Source: Actinomycetota bacterium (GTDB taxonomy: Bacteria; Actinomycetota; Actinomycetes; Nanopelagicales; Nanopelagicaceae). Taken from it: DNA of 23,993 nucleotides. The notes under the pieces were generated by a model. That model ran no database searches, was not told the origin of the DNA, and saw only the letters and a program-made list of their open reading frames with translations. A program made the translations under genes and the position numbers. This document shows, piece after piece, positions 8,349-15,999 of this stretch. Positions within the stretch are counted from its first letter, which is position 1. Every line of letters begins with the position of its first letter. The stretch lies in NCBI GenBank assembly GCA_009704515.1, contig WLDZ01000006.1, positions 1 through 23,993 on the forward strand. Reading direction: 5' to 3'.

Positions 8349-8396
8349 CTCAATAACTTCCCTTCATTCGTATCTTCTGAATTAATGTGGTGAGAT

Positions 8397-9041
8397 TTAG
8401 AGAATGCCATAAGAGTTCCACACTTCGCGAACACTCTTGCCTGCCAAAAGATCTTTTAGAACAGTCTTCTCTGCAATTGCTCGCGCATTTGCTAACTCGC
8501 TGACTTCATTGAGTAACGCTTTAGGAACAACAACGACTCCATCTGAATCAGCGATGATTCCATCGCCATTCGAGATTGTCACTCCGCCGCAAACAACTTC
8601 TTGACGTGATGATGTGAGCGCCATACGACCCTTGTAGTCATATGGCCGTGAAGCTTTACCAAATGCCGGAAAACCAATTGAGATTATTTGTTCGGTATCG
8701 CGCAGCGGGCCATCCGTGACTACGCCATGAGCGCCCCTTCCTTTAGCTGCCGCCGAAAAGAGTTCACCCCAAAATGCAGAGAGCGCCTGGCCACCTGTTG
8801 CGATAACTGCGACTTCCCCTGGTGCAAGCGTGTCTAGATAATCAATCGCTGCACCATATGGATCTTTTTGATCGTAATCAGATTGAGCAACAAATTGAGA
8901 AGTTGCTGCGATTCCGACGATTCTGATGCCGGGCTGTAGTGGTCTTACCGAAATATCCATCGCTTGATTGCGTACACCTAAGGTATCCAAGGAGTCAGAA
9001 ACCATCGCACTTCTTACACGTTTATCTAATTCCCACATCAT
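8397..9041 (-). CDS. RraA-like protein, possible class II 4-hydroxy-2-oxo-acid aldolase
   Basis: 214 residues from the ATG at 9041. A GTG at 9047 is also possible, but the Shine-Dalgarno AGGGAA at 9048-9053 touches it and is correctly spaced only from the ATG. The protein belongs to the RraA/HMG-aldolase family (COG0684). GELFSAAAKGRGAHGVVTDG followed by PLRD holds the Gly-Glu-Leu, Gly-x-x-Gly and Asp-Gly-x-x-Arg-Asp elements that bind pyruvate and a divalent metal in 4-hydroxy-4-methyl-2-oxoglutarate aldolases. With the catalytic residues present, a real aldolase or decarboxylase is more likely than the RNase E inhibitor role of E. coli RraA. Its substrate is unknown. In this operon it could cleave a 2-keto-3-deoxy sugar acid into pyruvate and an aldehyde, giving a branch beside the diketo pathway. 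That is inference. Confidence 0.8.
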   Translation of the reverse strand: MMWELDKRVRSAMVSDSLDTLGVRNQAMDISVRPLQPGIRIVGIAATSQFVAQSDYDQKDPYGAAIDYLDTLAPGEVAVIATGGQALSAFWGELFSAAAKGRGAHGVVTDGPLRDTEQIISIGFPAFGKASRPYDYKGRMALTSSRQEVVCGGVTISNGDGIIADSDGVVVVPKALLNEVSELANARAIAEKTVLKDLLAGKSVREVWNSYGIL

Positions 9042-9056
9042 TTTCACTTCCCTAAA

Positions 9057-10007
9057 TTACTGAGCACTTGCAAGGTCGGTCCATACCTGGCTGGAAATTG
9101 GCTTATCGAACTCGGCGATATTTGAAAGAACTTCAGCTTCGCTGCGACATCCGACTAGTACTGCCTTTACCGCTGGGTGCTGGAAAGGAAATTGCATCGC
9201 GGCTCCCGTTAATGAGACTCCGTGGCTATCTAGAACTTCACGGAAACGCACTGCGCGATTTATGAGTTCATCTGATGCCGGCATATAGTCGAAGGTTGCA
9301 CCCTTAACTGGATTGGCCAAAATGCCTGAGTTAAAGACTCCGGCAACCACAATATCTACACCGCGCTCAAGGGCCGCGGGCAGAAGATCAAGGGCTGCTT
9401 GTTGATCAAGTAGCGAATAGCGCCCAGCAATCAGCACCATATCAATATCTGTCTCTTTCACAAATCGTGTTGGAATCTCACATTGATTCATGCCGATGCC
9501 GATTGCTTTGATGATTCCTTCTGCACGCATCTTCTCAAGTTCAGGAAAAGCCTCGCGGATTGCGATATCTGCATAATCATCGGGATCGTGAATGTAGAGA
9601 ATATCAACGCTATCTATCCCTAGTTTTTCCAGAGATTCTTCTAGAGATCTGCGAACTGCAGAAGCTGAAAAATCCATCTTCCTCTCGACGGTGTTATCGG
9701 CATCTAAAAAGAAATCGTCAAAATCAGTCGTTGATGGATTGAGTAGGCGACCAATCTTTGTAGAAATCACCATTTTTGATCTATCAAGCCCTGCAATGGC
9801 CGCACCGATTCGGCGTTCTGATGTGCCCTTACCGTAATGTGGAGCGGTGTCTAAGTAAGTGATTCCATGGTTAATGGCAGTTCGTAAAGTATCGGTGCAT
9901 GCTTGGTCGGTGACAGATTTATAGAGGCCACCGAAAGCTGCAGTACCAAGGGCCATTCTCGAAACTTCCAAACCTGTGCGAAGTTTGATGCGGTCGTCAT
10001 GTTTCAT
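9057..10007 (-). CDS. Aldo/keto reductase, probable L-fucose dehydrogenase
   Basis: 316 residues, aldo/keto reductase fold, closest in style to the D-threo-aldose 1-dehydrogenase/L-fucose dehydrogenase group (RTGLEVSRMALGTAAFGGLY near the start). The AKR catalytic tetrad is complete: Asp53 and Tyr58 in DTAPHYG, Lys84 in ISTKIG, His140 in LYIHDPDD. VGCRSEAEV near the C-terminus binds the cofactor phosphate or adenine. The likely reaction is NAD(P)-dependent oxidation of L-fucopyranose at C1 to L-fuconolactone, the first committed step. The ATG lies 10 bases after the PPDK stop, so the two are one transcript. The RraA-like gene follows 15 bases downstream. Relatives with D-arabinose or L-galactose dehydrogenase activity exist, so the sugar is assigned by gene context. 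Confidence 0.86.
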   Translation of the reverse strand: MKHDDRIKLRTGLEVSRMALGTAAFGGLYKSVTDQACTDTLRTAINHGITYLDTAPHYGKGTSERRIGAAIAGLDRSKMVISTKIGRLLNPSTTDFDDFFLDADNTVERKMDFSASAVRRSLEESLEKLGIDSVDILYIHDPDDYADIAIREAFPELEKMRAEGIIKAIGIGMNQCEIPTRFVKETDIDMVLIAGRYSLLDQQAALDLLPAALERGVDIVVAGVFNSGILANPVKGATFDYMPASDELINRAVRFREVLDSHGVSLTGAAMQFPFQHPAVKAVLVGCRSEAEVLSNIAEFDKPISSQVWTDLASAQ

Positions 10008-10017
10008 AAGAAATCCC

Positions 10018-12717
10018 CTATGCGCTCGTTGTGGTTGAGAATTTACTTACCGCTGCACGGCCTGCCTCAAGGCGAGCCACTGGAACTCGAAATGGTGAAC
10101 AAGAGACATAATCCAAGCCGACATTATGGAAGAAATCAATACTGCGTGGGTCTCCACCATGTTCTCCGCAGATGCCGAGTTTCATTTCTGGCGCGACTCC
10201 CCTGATTTCATCACATGCAATCTTTACCAAGAGCCCTACGCCATCTTGATCAAGTGATTCAAAAGGACTAAATGGAAGTAGCTCAAGGTCTAAGTAGCGT
10301 GGCAAGAATGAAGACTCCACATCATCGCGACTAAATGCCCAGGTTAATTGCGTTAAATCATTGGTTCCGAATGAGAAGAAATCTGAGTAATCCGAAAGCT
10401 TTGCCGCAGTAATAGCTGCTCGCGGAGTCTCAATCATGCTTCCAATACTGATGTGCATCTCTTTCCCTGCGTTCTTAAGAACTCTAGCTACTTCATCTTC
10501 GAGTGATGAGCGGAAATAGAGCAGCTCGCGTTGAGATGCAACAAGCGGAATCATGATTTCTGGTTGTGGGTCATAACCTTGATCGCGTACATGAAGTGCT
10601 GCACGAGTCAGAGCGCGAACTTGCATCGAGAATAAATCAGGAATCAATACACCTAAGCGAACACCGCGTAGACCCATCATTGGGTTTGATTCATGTAGCC
10701 GATTTACAGCGCGATTAAGAGCAAGTTTTCTCTCATCTACTACCTCACCGCGCTCTTGCAGCAGAGCAATCTCCACTGCAAGGCTTGCTTGGTCAGTTAA
10801 GAATTCGTGAAGTGGCGGATCAAGTAATCGCACTGTTACAGGTAGGCCAGTCATCGCACGGAGAATTCCTACGAAGTCACTAAATTGTAGTTTTTCCATC
10901 TCGGCCAAAACTTCAGTGCGTTCTTCATCTGTTGTGGCAAGAACCAAAGTTTCAACTAGTACTCGCCGATCGCCTAAGAACATGTGCTCTGTACGAGTTA
11001 ATCCAATTCCTTGCGCACCCATACGGCGGGCAATCTCAGCATCTTCTGGAGTATCTGCATTCGCTCGAACCGACATGCGTCGGACTTGATCTGCATGGGT
11101 AATGATTCTGTGAATACTACGAATCAGTGCAGATGATGTGGCGGCTCCGGGGTCGACGATTCCTTGTACATACTCAGTAACAACACTTGGAACAACGGCG
11201 ACCTCTCCTAGGAAAACAGCGCCAGTTGTTCCGTCGATTGAGATGACATCTCCCTCAACAACCTTTGTATCACCGCATAGAAAGTATTTTTCATCGACAT
11301 TAACTTCGATGCTCTCTGTGCCGCAGACCGCAGGTCGTCCCATTCCGCGAGCAACTACAGCAGCATGCGATGTTTTTCCACCTCTAGCTGTGAGAATTCC
11401 TTGCGCAGCGACCATTCCAACTAAATCGTCAGGGTTGGTCTCGCGGCGAACCAGAATCACTTTCTTGCCAGCAAGTGCTTGATCAGCAGCATCACGCGGA
11501 TCAAAGACAACTGCGCCGACGGCAGCTCCGGGAGATGCGGCAATTCCGCGGGTGAGTTCTCTCGGCGCAGAAGCTTTATCAAATTGCGGGAACATTAGTT
11601 GCACTAATTGCTCTCCATCAACACGAGTAAGCGCTTGATCCATAGTGATTGCACCCTCATCGACAAGTTGGGTAGCGATTCTAAATGCAGCCTCTGCGGT
11701 GCGCTTTCCTACGCGAGTTTGCAGAATCCAAAGCTTGCCTTTTTCTACCGTAAATTCAATGTCGCACATATCGCGATAGTGATTTTCGAGCAGCGCCATG
11801 ATTTTTTGTAGCTCTGCATAGGCTTCAGGATTAATCTCACCTAAATGCGTAAGTGGATATGCATTACGGATTCCTGCGACAACATCTTCACCTTGTGCGC
11901 GTGGTAAATAATCACCATAGGCACCTTGTGCTCCACTACCAGGGTCACGCGTGAAGCAGACGCCTGTTCCTGAGGTATCTCCAATATTTCCAAAAACCAT
12001 CGCTTGCACATTGACTGCTGTTCCGAGATCAGCGCTGATTCTTTCGCGTCTACGGTAAAGCTGCGCTCTATCTGAGTTCCAGGAATGAAAGACAGCTTCA
12101 ATTGCTTGCAACATTTGACTGCGTGCTTCAAATGGAAACGGTGCGCCGGTGTGCTTCTCAACAATTGCTACGAATGCATCGCCAACTTTTTCTAGGTCCG
12201 CCCCACCAAGATCCGCCATACTCTTTCCGCCTGCAGCTTCAATAATTGGTGCCGCAGTTTTGGTAAATACGTCACCTGGTATCTCGCAGACAGTCTTGCC
12301 AAACATTTCGATGAAGCGGCGGTATGAATCCCAGGCAAAACGATCATCACCTGTCTGCTTGGCTAAAGTACTTGCTACTGATTTTGACATTCCAACATTA
12401 AGAACAGTCTCCATCATGCCCGGCATTGAGAACTTTGCGCCAGAACGAACGGATACGAGCAATGGATTCGTCGGATCACCGAAAGATTTACCGATTTTCT
12501 TCTCTAGTGCAACGACTGCAGCATCGATATCTGCAAGAAGCGCGGTGCCTAAGCCACCTGTGCGCAGATATTCTTGGCAAACTTCGGTGGTGATGGTAAA
12601 TCCATCTGGGACAGGGATCCCAAGAGATGCCATCTCAGCGAGATTGGCTCCTTTGCCTCCCAAGAGGTCGGACATAGTCCGATTGCCTTCACTAAATGCA
12701 TAGACTTTCTGGTCCAT
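10018..12717 (-). CDS. ppdK: Pyruvate, phosphate dikinase
   Basis: 899 residues, full length for PPDK. It interconverts pyruvate, ATP and phosphate with PEP, AMP and pyrophosphate. The N-terminal ATP-grasp domain begins KVYAFSEGNRT followed by LLGGKGANLAEM. The swivelling phosphohistidine domain holds GGKTSHAAVVARGMG with the phosphorylated His451. The TIM barrel ends with KLGICGEHGGDP, where Cys850 is the catalytic acid. The ATG at 12717 is preferred: AAGGA lies 5 nt upstream, and family members begin at this point. Upstream GTG (12720) and TTG (12735) codons are in frame but have no good ribosome site. It is the first gene of the minus-strand fucose operon, which suggests that pyruvate from L-fucose is sent to PEP for gluconeogenesis. 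It could equally run in the glycolytic direction. Confidence 0.95.
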   Translation of the reverse strand: MDQKVYAFSEGNRTMSDLLGGKGANLAEMASLGIPVPDGFTITTEVCQEYLRTGGLGTALLADIDAAVVALEKKIGKSFGDPTNPLLVSVRSGAKFSMPGMMETVLNVGMSKSVASTLAKQTGDDRFAWDSYRRFIEMFGKTVCEIPGDVFTKTAAPIIEAAGGKSMADLGGADLEKVGDAFVAIVEKHTGAPFPFEARSQMLQAIEAVFHSWNSDRAQLYRRRERISADLGTAVNVQAMVFGNIGDTSGTGVCFTRDPGSGAQGAYGDYLPRAQGEDVVAGIRNAYPLTHLGEINPEAYAELQKIMALLENHYRDMCDIEFTVEKGKLWILQTRVGKRTAEAAFRIATQLVDEGAITMDQALTRVDGEQLVQLMFPQFDKASAPRELTRGIAASPGAAVGAVVFDPRDAADQALAGKKVILVRRETNPDDLVGMVAAQGILTARGGKTSHAAVVARGMGRPAVCGTESIEVNVDEKYFLCGDTKVVEGDVISIDGTTGAVFLGEVAVVPSVVTEYVQGIVDPGAATSSALIRSIHRIITHADQVRRMSVRANADTPEDAEIARRMGAQGIGLTRTEHMFLGDRRVLVETLVLATTDEERTEVLAEMEKLQFSDFVGILRAMTGLPVTVRLLDPPLHEFLTDQASLAVEIALLQERGEVVDERKLALNRAVNRLHESNPMMGLRGVRLGVLIPDLFSMQVRALTRAALHVRDQGYDPQPEIMIPLVASQRELLYFRSSLEDEVARVLKNAGKEMHISIGSMIETPRAAITAAKLSDYSDFFSFGTNDLTQLTWAFSRDDVESSFLPRYLDLELLPFSPFESLDQDGVGLLVKIACDEIRGVAPEMKLGICGEHGGDPRSIDFFHNVGLDYVSCSPFRVPVARLEAGRAAVSKFSTTTSA

Positions 12718-12749
12718 CACTGTCCTTGTCCCCAAGGCGCTCAGCCCTA

Positions 12750-12778
12750 TTGTCGAAATCCTAGAGGTAGAATACTAT
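12750..12778 (+). promoter_or_regulatory. Sigma70-type promoter for the enolase-superfamily/fucD operon
   Basis: TTGTCG at 12750-12755 and TACTAT at 12773-12778 have an ideal 17-nt spacer. Transcription would begin near 12785, leaving a short leader with the GGAGG ribosome site at 12800-12804. Confidence 0.6.
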
Positions 12779-12796
12779 TTCGTATAGTATTTTGAA
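12769..12796 (-). promoter_or_regulatory. Possible promoter for the ppdK-fucose operon (minus strand)
   Basis: Read on the minus strand, TTCAAA (12796-12791) and TATTCT (12774-12769) are separated by 16 nt, with the 12771-12791 palindrome between and overlapping them. The boxes are only moderate matches, but some promoter must lie here because the operon diverges from the gene at 12811. Confidence 0.35.
12771..12791. promoter_or_regulatory. Candidate operator: 8-bp inverted repeat in the divergent promoter region
   Basis: AATACTAT at 12771-12778 and its exact complement ATAGTATT at 12784-12791 flank the 5-base spacer TTCGT. The plus-strand -10 box is inside the left arm and the transcription start would fall in the right arm, a classic repressor position. 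It also lies inside the proposed minus-strand promoter, so one regulator could control both operons. Related palindromes are at 4964-4979 and 16813-16824. Confidence 0.6.
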
Positions 12797-12810
12797 TGCG
12801 GAGGCCTCGA

Positions 12811-13896
12811 ATGAAAATTACCGCTGTTGAGGTGATTCTCGAAGACCGTCCTGGCATGCTACCCCCATTTGTCTGGCGCAAGAATCTGCCAGGCTCAGAT
12901 GGACCTTCTACCGGCGCGTGGCTTGCGATTGAGACCGATGCTGGCATAACTGGTTTTGCCTCTGCCCCGCGAGGAGTAATTTTCAAAGATTATGTTGACC
13001 GTAGATTCCGCGCTGAACTCATAGGCCAAGATCCGTTGCAGCGCGAGTACCTATGGGAGCGCGCATGGGAACTAGATCGTATTGAAAGATTCGCTCCGAA
13101 TATGGCGCACGTCGTCGATGTGGCACTTTGGGATATCGGCGCGAAGCAAGCAGGGTTGCCGGTCTATAAGTTACTCGGTGGTTTCCGTGAATCTCTGCCG
13201 GCCTATGCCTCAACAGTTACATATTCAACTATCGAAGAGTTTTTAGACATTGCTGATCAAGCACTTGCTCTGGGATATCCCGCAATAAAATTGCACGCAT
13301 TTGGTGATGCTAAAAAAGATGCGCTCCTCGGTCAACGCCTTCGCGCTCATGTCGGTGACGATATTGATTTAATGTATGACGGCTCTGCCGGTTTTGATTT
13401 GATGGATGCGGTCTACCTTGGTCACGCACTCGATGATGCGGGATTTGCTTGGTATGAAGAGCCAATGCGTGAATTCAGCATTACTGCCTATAAGTGGCTA
13501 GGTGAGCGCGTCAAGATCCCTCTGCTACTTGGTGAAGTAACTGATGGGGCTCATATGAGTGCAGGAGATTTTGCGGCGACCGGTGTGGCTTCAGCTCTGC
13601 GGACAAGCACATTTCTACGCGGAGGTTTTACAGGTGCAATGCGCATAGCTCATTTAGCAGATGCATACCACCTGCGCGCAGAGGTTCATGGCTTTGGCCT
13701 TGAGAGTGCGCATCTGTGTATGGCGATTAAAAATACAACATATTATGAGTCACTCATCTGGGGCAATCCGATAAAAAGAGAAGCTTTGGTTGATGCAAAT
13801 GGTCTCGTACACGGTCCGCAAGGTCCAGGCGTGGGATATGAATCGATTTGGGCACAATCCGGTGTTCCAGCTGGACTAGAGAGATATGTGAATTAA
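12811..13896 (+). CDS. Mandelate racemase/muconate-lactonizing-type enzyme (enolase superfamily), substrate unknown
   Basis: 361 residues from the ATG at 12811, chosen because GGAGG at 12800-12804 is 6 nt upstream; an in-frame ATG at 12796 has no ribosome site. This is an enolase-superfamily sugar-acid dehydratase or racemase. A capping domain (about 1-125) precedes the barrel. The metal ligands are Asp190 in LMYDGS, Glu216 in WYEEPM and Glu242 in LLGEVTD. Lys160 and His162 form a K-x-H motif in AIKLHAFGD, and His293 in AEVHGFG is in place to act as the second base. The residues therefore support an active acid-sugar dehydratase, but not which acid. The stop overlaps the fucD start by one base, so translation is coupled. 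The product is distinct from the L-fuconate dehydratase next to it, so it may widen the substrate range (for example to a stereoisomeric deoxy-sugar acid). That part is inference. Confidence 0.85.
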   Translation: MKITAVEVILEDRPGMLPPFVWRKNLPGSDGPSTGAWLAIETDAGITGFASAPRGVIFKDYVDRRFRAELIGQDPLQREYLWERAWELDRIERFAPNMAHVVDVALWDIGAKQAGLPVYKLLGGFRESLPAYASTVTYSTIEEFLDIADQALALGYPAIKLHAFGDAKKDALLGQRLRAHVGDDIDLMYDGSAGFDLMDAVYLGHALDDAGFAWYEEPMREFSITAYKWLGERVKIPLLLGEVTDGAHMSAGDFAATGVASALRTSTFLRGGFTGAMRIAHLADAYHLRAEVHGFGLESAHLCMAIKNTTYYESLIWGNPIKREALVDANGLVHGPQGPGVGYESIWAQSGVPAGLERYVN

Positions 13897-15200
13897 TGGC
13901 AACAATCACCGGTTTTGAAACATTTGATATTCGTTTCCCAACATCAAAGATGCTCGATGGCTCTGATGCCATGAACCAAGATCCTGACTATTCAGCTGGT
14001 TACCTTCGCCTTAACTGCGATGATAAATCTTTACACGGAGATTCCTTAGTCTTCACAATTGGTCGCGGTAACGATGTTCAGATTGCCGCAATTGAGATGT
14101 TGGCACCTAAAGTTGTTGGCTTAACAGTGGATCAAGCATTTAAAGAGATCGGACGCATCACGCGCGAACTCAGCGCTGATTCTCAAATTAGATGGCTAGG
14201 CCCTGACTACGGCGTATTTCACATGGCCGCTGGCGCTGTGCTTAATGCGCTCTGGGATCTCTTCGCAAAAGCTAAGGGCGTTCCGCTTTGGAAATTACTC
14301 TCTGATATGTCCCCCGAAGAAATCGTGGCAGCAATTGATTTCCGCTACATCTCCGATGCGCTTACTCCAGCTGAAGCGCTAGAGATTTTAAAGAAGGCAG
14401 AATCAGCTAAGGCTAGTAATGAAAAGATTCTTCGTGAGAAAGGCCTTCCTGCATATACGACATCTCCGGGCTGGCTCGGATACACAGATGAAAAAATGCT
14501 CGCTCTTACGCAAGAAGCGCTTAATGATGGATTCGGACTTATCAAATACAAATGTGGTCAATCAGTTGCAGATGATCGTCGTCGCCTTACCAAAGTGCGC
14601 GAACTCGTGGGCCCAACTTTCCCAATCGCAATTGATGCCAATCAGGTCTGGGATGTAGATGTTGCAATTTCGTGGATTAACGAACTGAAAGAGTTTGATT
14701 TGCATTGGGTAGAAGAGCCAACAAGTCCTAACGATGTATTGGGTCATGCTCGAATTGCTGCAGCTGTTGCGCCGACCAAGATTGCAACTGGTGAGATGGC
14801 AAGCTCTCGAATCATCTTTAAACAATTACTGCAATCTAAGGGTTTCTCTGTAATGCAGATTGATGCGACTCGAGTCGCAGGTGTTAACGAGAACCTTGCC
14901 AATATCTTGATGGCAGCAAAGTTTGGCGTTCCAGTCTGTCCTCACGCTGGCGGCGTCGGACTCTGCGAGATGGTTTCACATCTTGCAATGTGGGATGCCG
15001 TTGCAGTTACTGGACATCATTCACGACGCGTGGTCGAATTCGTCGATCACTTACACCAACATTTTCTCGACCCAGTCAAGATTGAGGGCGGATGTTATGT
15101 AGCCCCTGTTGTACCTGGAGCGAGCGCGCAAATGCACCAAGCAAGTATCGATGAGTACGTTTTCCCAAGCGGCTCTTACTGGAAGAACGAGGCAAAATAA
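13896..15200 (+). CDS. fucD: L-fuconate dehydratase
   Basis: 434 residues, enolase superfamily, clearly the L-fuconate dehydratase branch (FucD; human ENOSF1 is a relative). It dehydrates L-fuconate to 2-keto-3-deoxy-L-fuconate. The N-terminus (DIRFPTSKMLDGSDAMNQDP) is diagnostic. Catalytic Lys217 and Lys219 lie in IKYKCG. The metal ligands are Asp247 (IDANQVWDV), Glu273 (WVEEPTSPNDVLGHA) and Glu300 (ATGEMAS). The second base is His350 in CPHAGGVGLCEM. These positions agree within one to three residues with the characterised Xanthomonas enzyme as I recall it. The ATG overlaps the preceding stop by one base (TAATG), and the following SDR gene overlaps in the same way, so three genes are tightly coupled. 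This is the anchor gene for assigning the whole island to L-fucose. Confidence 0.93.
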   Translation: MATITGFETFDIRFPTSKMLDGSDAMNQDPDYSAGYLRLNCDDKSLHGDSLVFTIGRGNDVQIAAIEMLAPKVVGLTVDQAFKEIGRITRELSADSQIRWLGPDYGVFHMAAGAVLNALWDLFAKAKGVPLWKLLSDMSPEEIVAAIDFRYISDALTPAEALEILKKAESAKASNEKILREKGLPAYTTSPGWLGYTDEKMLALTQEALNDGFGLIKYKCGQSVADDRRRLTKVRELVGPTFPIAIDANQVWDVDVAISWINELKEFDLHWVEEPTSPNDVLGHARIAAAVAPTKIATGEMASSRIIFKQLLQSKGFSVMQIDATRVAGVNENLANILMAAKFGVPVCPHAGGVGLCEMVSHLAMWDAVAVTGHHSRRVVEFVDHLHQHFLDPVKIEGGCYVAPVVPGASAQMHQASIDEYVFPSGSYWKNEAK

Positions 15201-15949
15201 TGAGCTCAGAATTTAAAGGTTTGATTGCAGTAGTAACTGGGGCAGGTTCTGGAATCGGCCTCGCGGTTGCAGAAAACTTCCATAATGCTGGCGTCACAGT
15301 CTTTGGGCTAGATATTGCAGAAGGTGCGATGGCTCCCTTCGCTACTTTTATCAAATGTGATATTGGTGATTCAGCGAGTGTGAAGAGCGCAGTTGCCACA
15401 CTCGCTGGCAAGACAGATCGAATCGATATTCTGGCAAATAACGCTGGTGTTGGGGCGACCGGAACAGTCGAAGATGCCACTGATGAGGATTGGCAACGAG
15501 TTCTTAATATCAATGTTGTCGGAACTTCTCGCGTAAGCGCTGCCCTGCTCCCCCTCTTGCGAAAGAGCAAATCACCATCGATTGTAAACACTTGTTCGAT
15601 TGCAGCGACTGCCGGACTACCGAAGCGCGCAATTTATAGCGCGAGTAAAGGCGCCATCATGTCGCTGACATTGGCCATGGCTGCCGACCATGTAAAAGAA
15701 GGTATTCGCGTGAACTGCGTTAATCCAGGCACGGCTGACACCCCTTGGGTGGCTCGGCTGTTGTCTCAAGCGAGTGATCCTGCTGCCGAACGCGCTGCTT
15801 TGCAGGCTCGTCAGCCTATGGGGCGTCTCGTCTCTGCTGACGAGGTTGCCAGCGCGATTAGCTACCTAGCGAGTCCCCGACAGGCTTCAACTACTGGCAC
15901 AATTCTCGCAGTAGATGGTGGAATGCAAGGTTTGCGCCTGCCAAAGTAA
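15200..15949 (+). CDS. SDR dehydrogenase, probable 2-keto-3-deoxy-L-fuconate dehydrogenase
   Basis: 249 residues, classical short-chain dehydrogenase/reductase. The cofactor motif TGAGSGIG is at 13-20. Asp38 at the end of beta2 (GLDIAEG) favours NAD over NADP. NNAG is at 80-83. Catalytic Ser133 lies in NTCSIAATAGL, with Tyr146 and Lys150 in YSASK. The C-terminal part (MGRLVSADEVASAISYLAS, then TTGTILAVDGGM) is typical of the 2-keto-3-deoxy-L-fuconate dehydrogenase group. That enzyme oxidises C4 to give 2,4-diketo-3-deoxy-L-fuconate, the substrate of the FAH-family hydrolase at 6265. It overlaps fucD by one base. The family is large, so the exact substrate rests on gene context. Confidence 0.88.
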   Translation: MSSEFKGLIAVVTGAGSGIGLAVAENFHNAGVTVFGLDIAEGAMAPFATFIKCDIGDSASVKSAVATLAGKTDRIDILANNAGVGATGTVEDATDEDWQRVLNINVVGTSRVSAALLPLLRKSKSPSIVNTCSIAATAGLPKRAIYSASKGAIMSLTLAMAADHVKEGIRVNCVNPGTADTPWVARLLSQASDPAAERAALQARQPMGRLVSADEVASAISYLASPRQASTTGTILAVDGGMQGLRLPK

Positions 15950-15970
15950 TTACTCTAAAGTAATTACTTT
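15943..15970. promoter_or_regulatory. Tandem GTAATTAC palindromes before the GntR gene, candidate autoregulatory operator
   Basis: AAAGTAATTACT occurs twice, at 15943-15954 and 15957-15968, so the copies repeat every 14 bases. The second extends to a perfect 14-bp palindrome, AAAGTAATTACTTT (15957-15970). The first overlaps the stop codon of the SDR gene. A weak promoter (TTGCGC 15932-15937, 18-nt spacer, TAAAGT 15956-15961) would be covered by the repeats. The GT-N4-AC form resembles sites used by some GntR-family regulators. Confidence 0.5.
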
Positions 15971-15999
15971 AATAATGATTAGAGATGGCAGAGTAAAGC

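Noticed and set aside
12149..12703. 184-codon plus-strand frame within ppdK
   Set aside because: It is an antisense shadow of a strongly conserved gene; it contains no domain and no start signals.
12718..12735. TTG start at 12735 or GTG at 12720 for PPDK
   Set aside because: The AAGGA ribosome site is spaced for the ATG at 12717, and the family N-terminus begins there.
15076..15591. 171-codon minus-strand frame spanning the end of fucD and the SDR gene
   Set aside because: It is a shadow of two well-supported genes.
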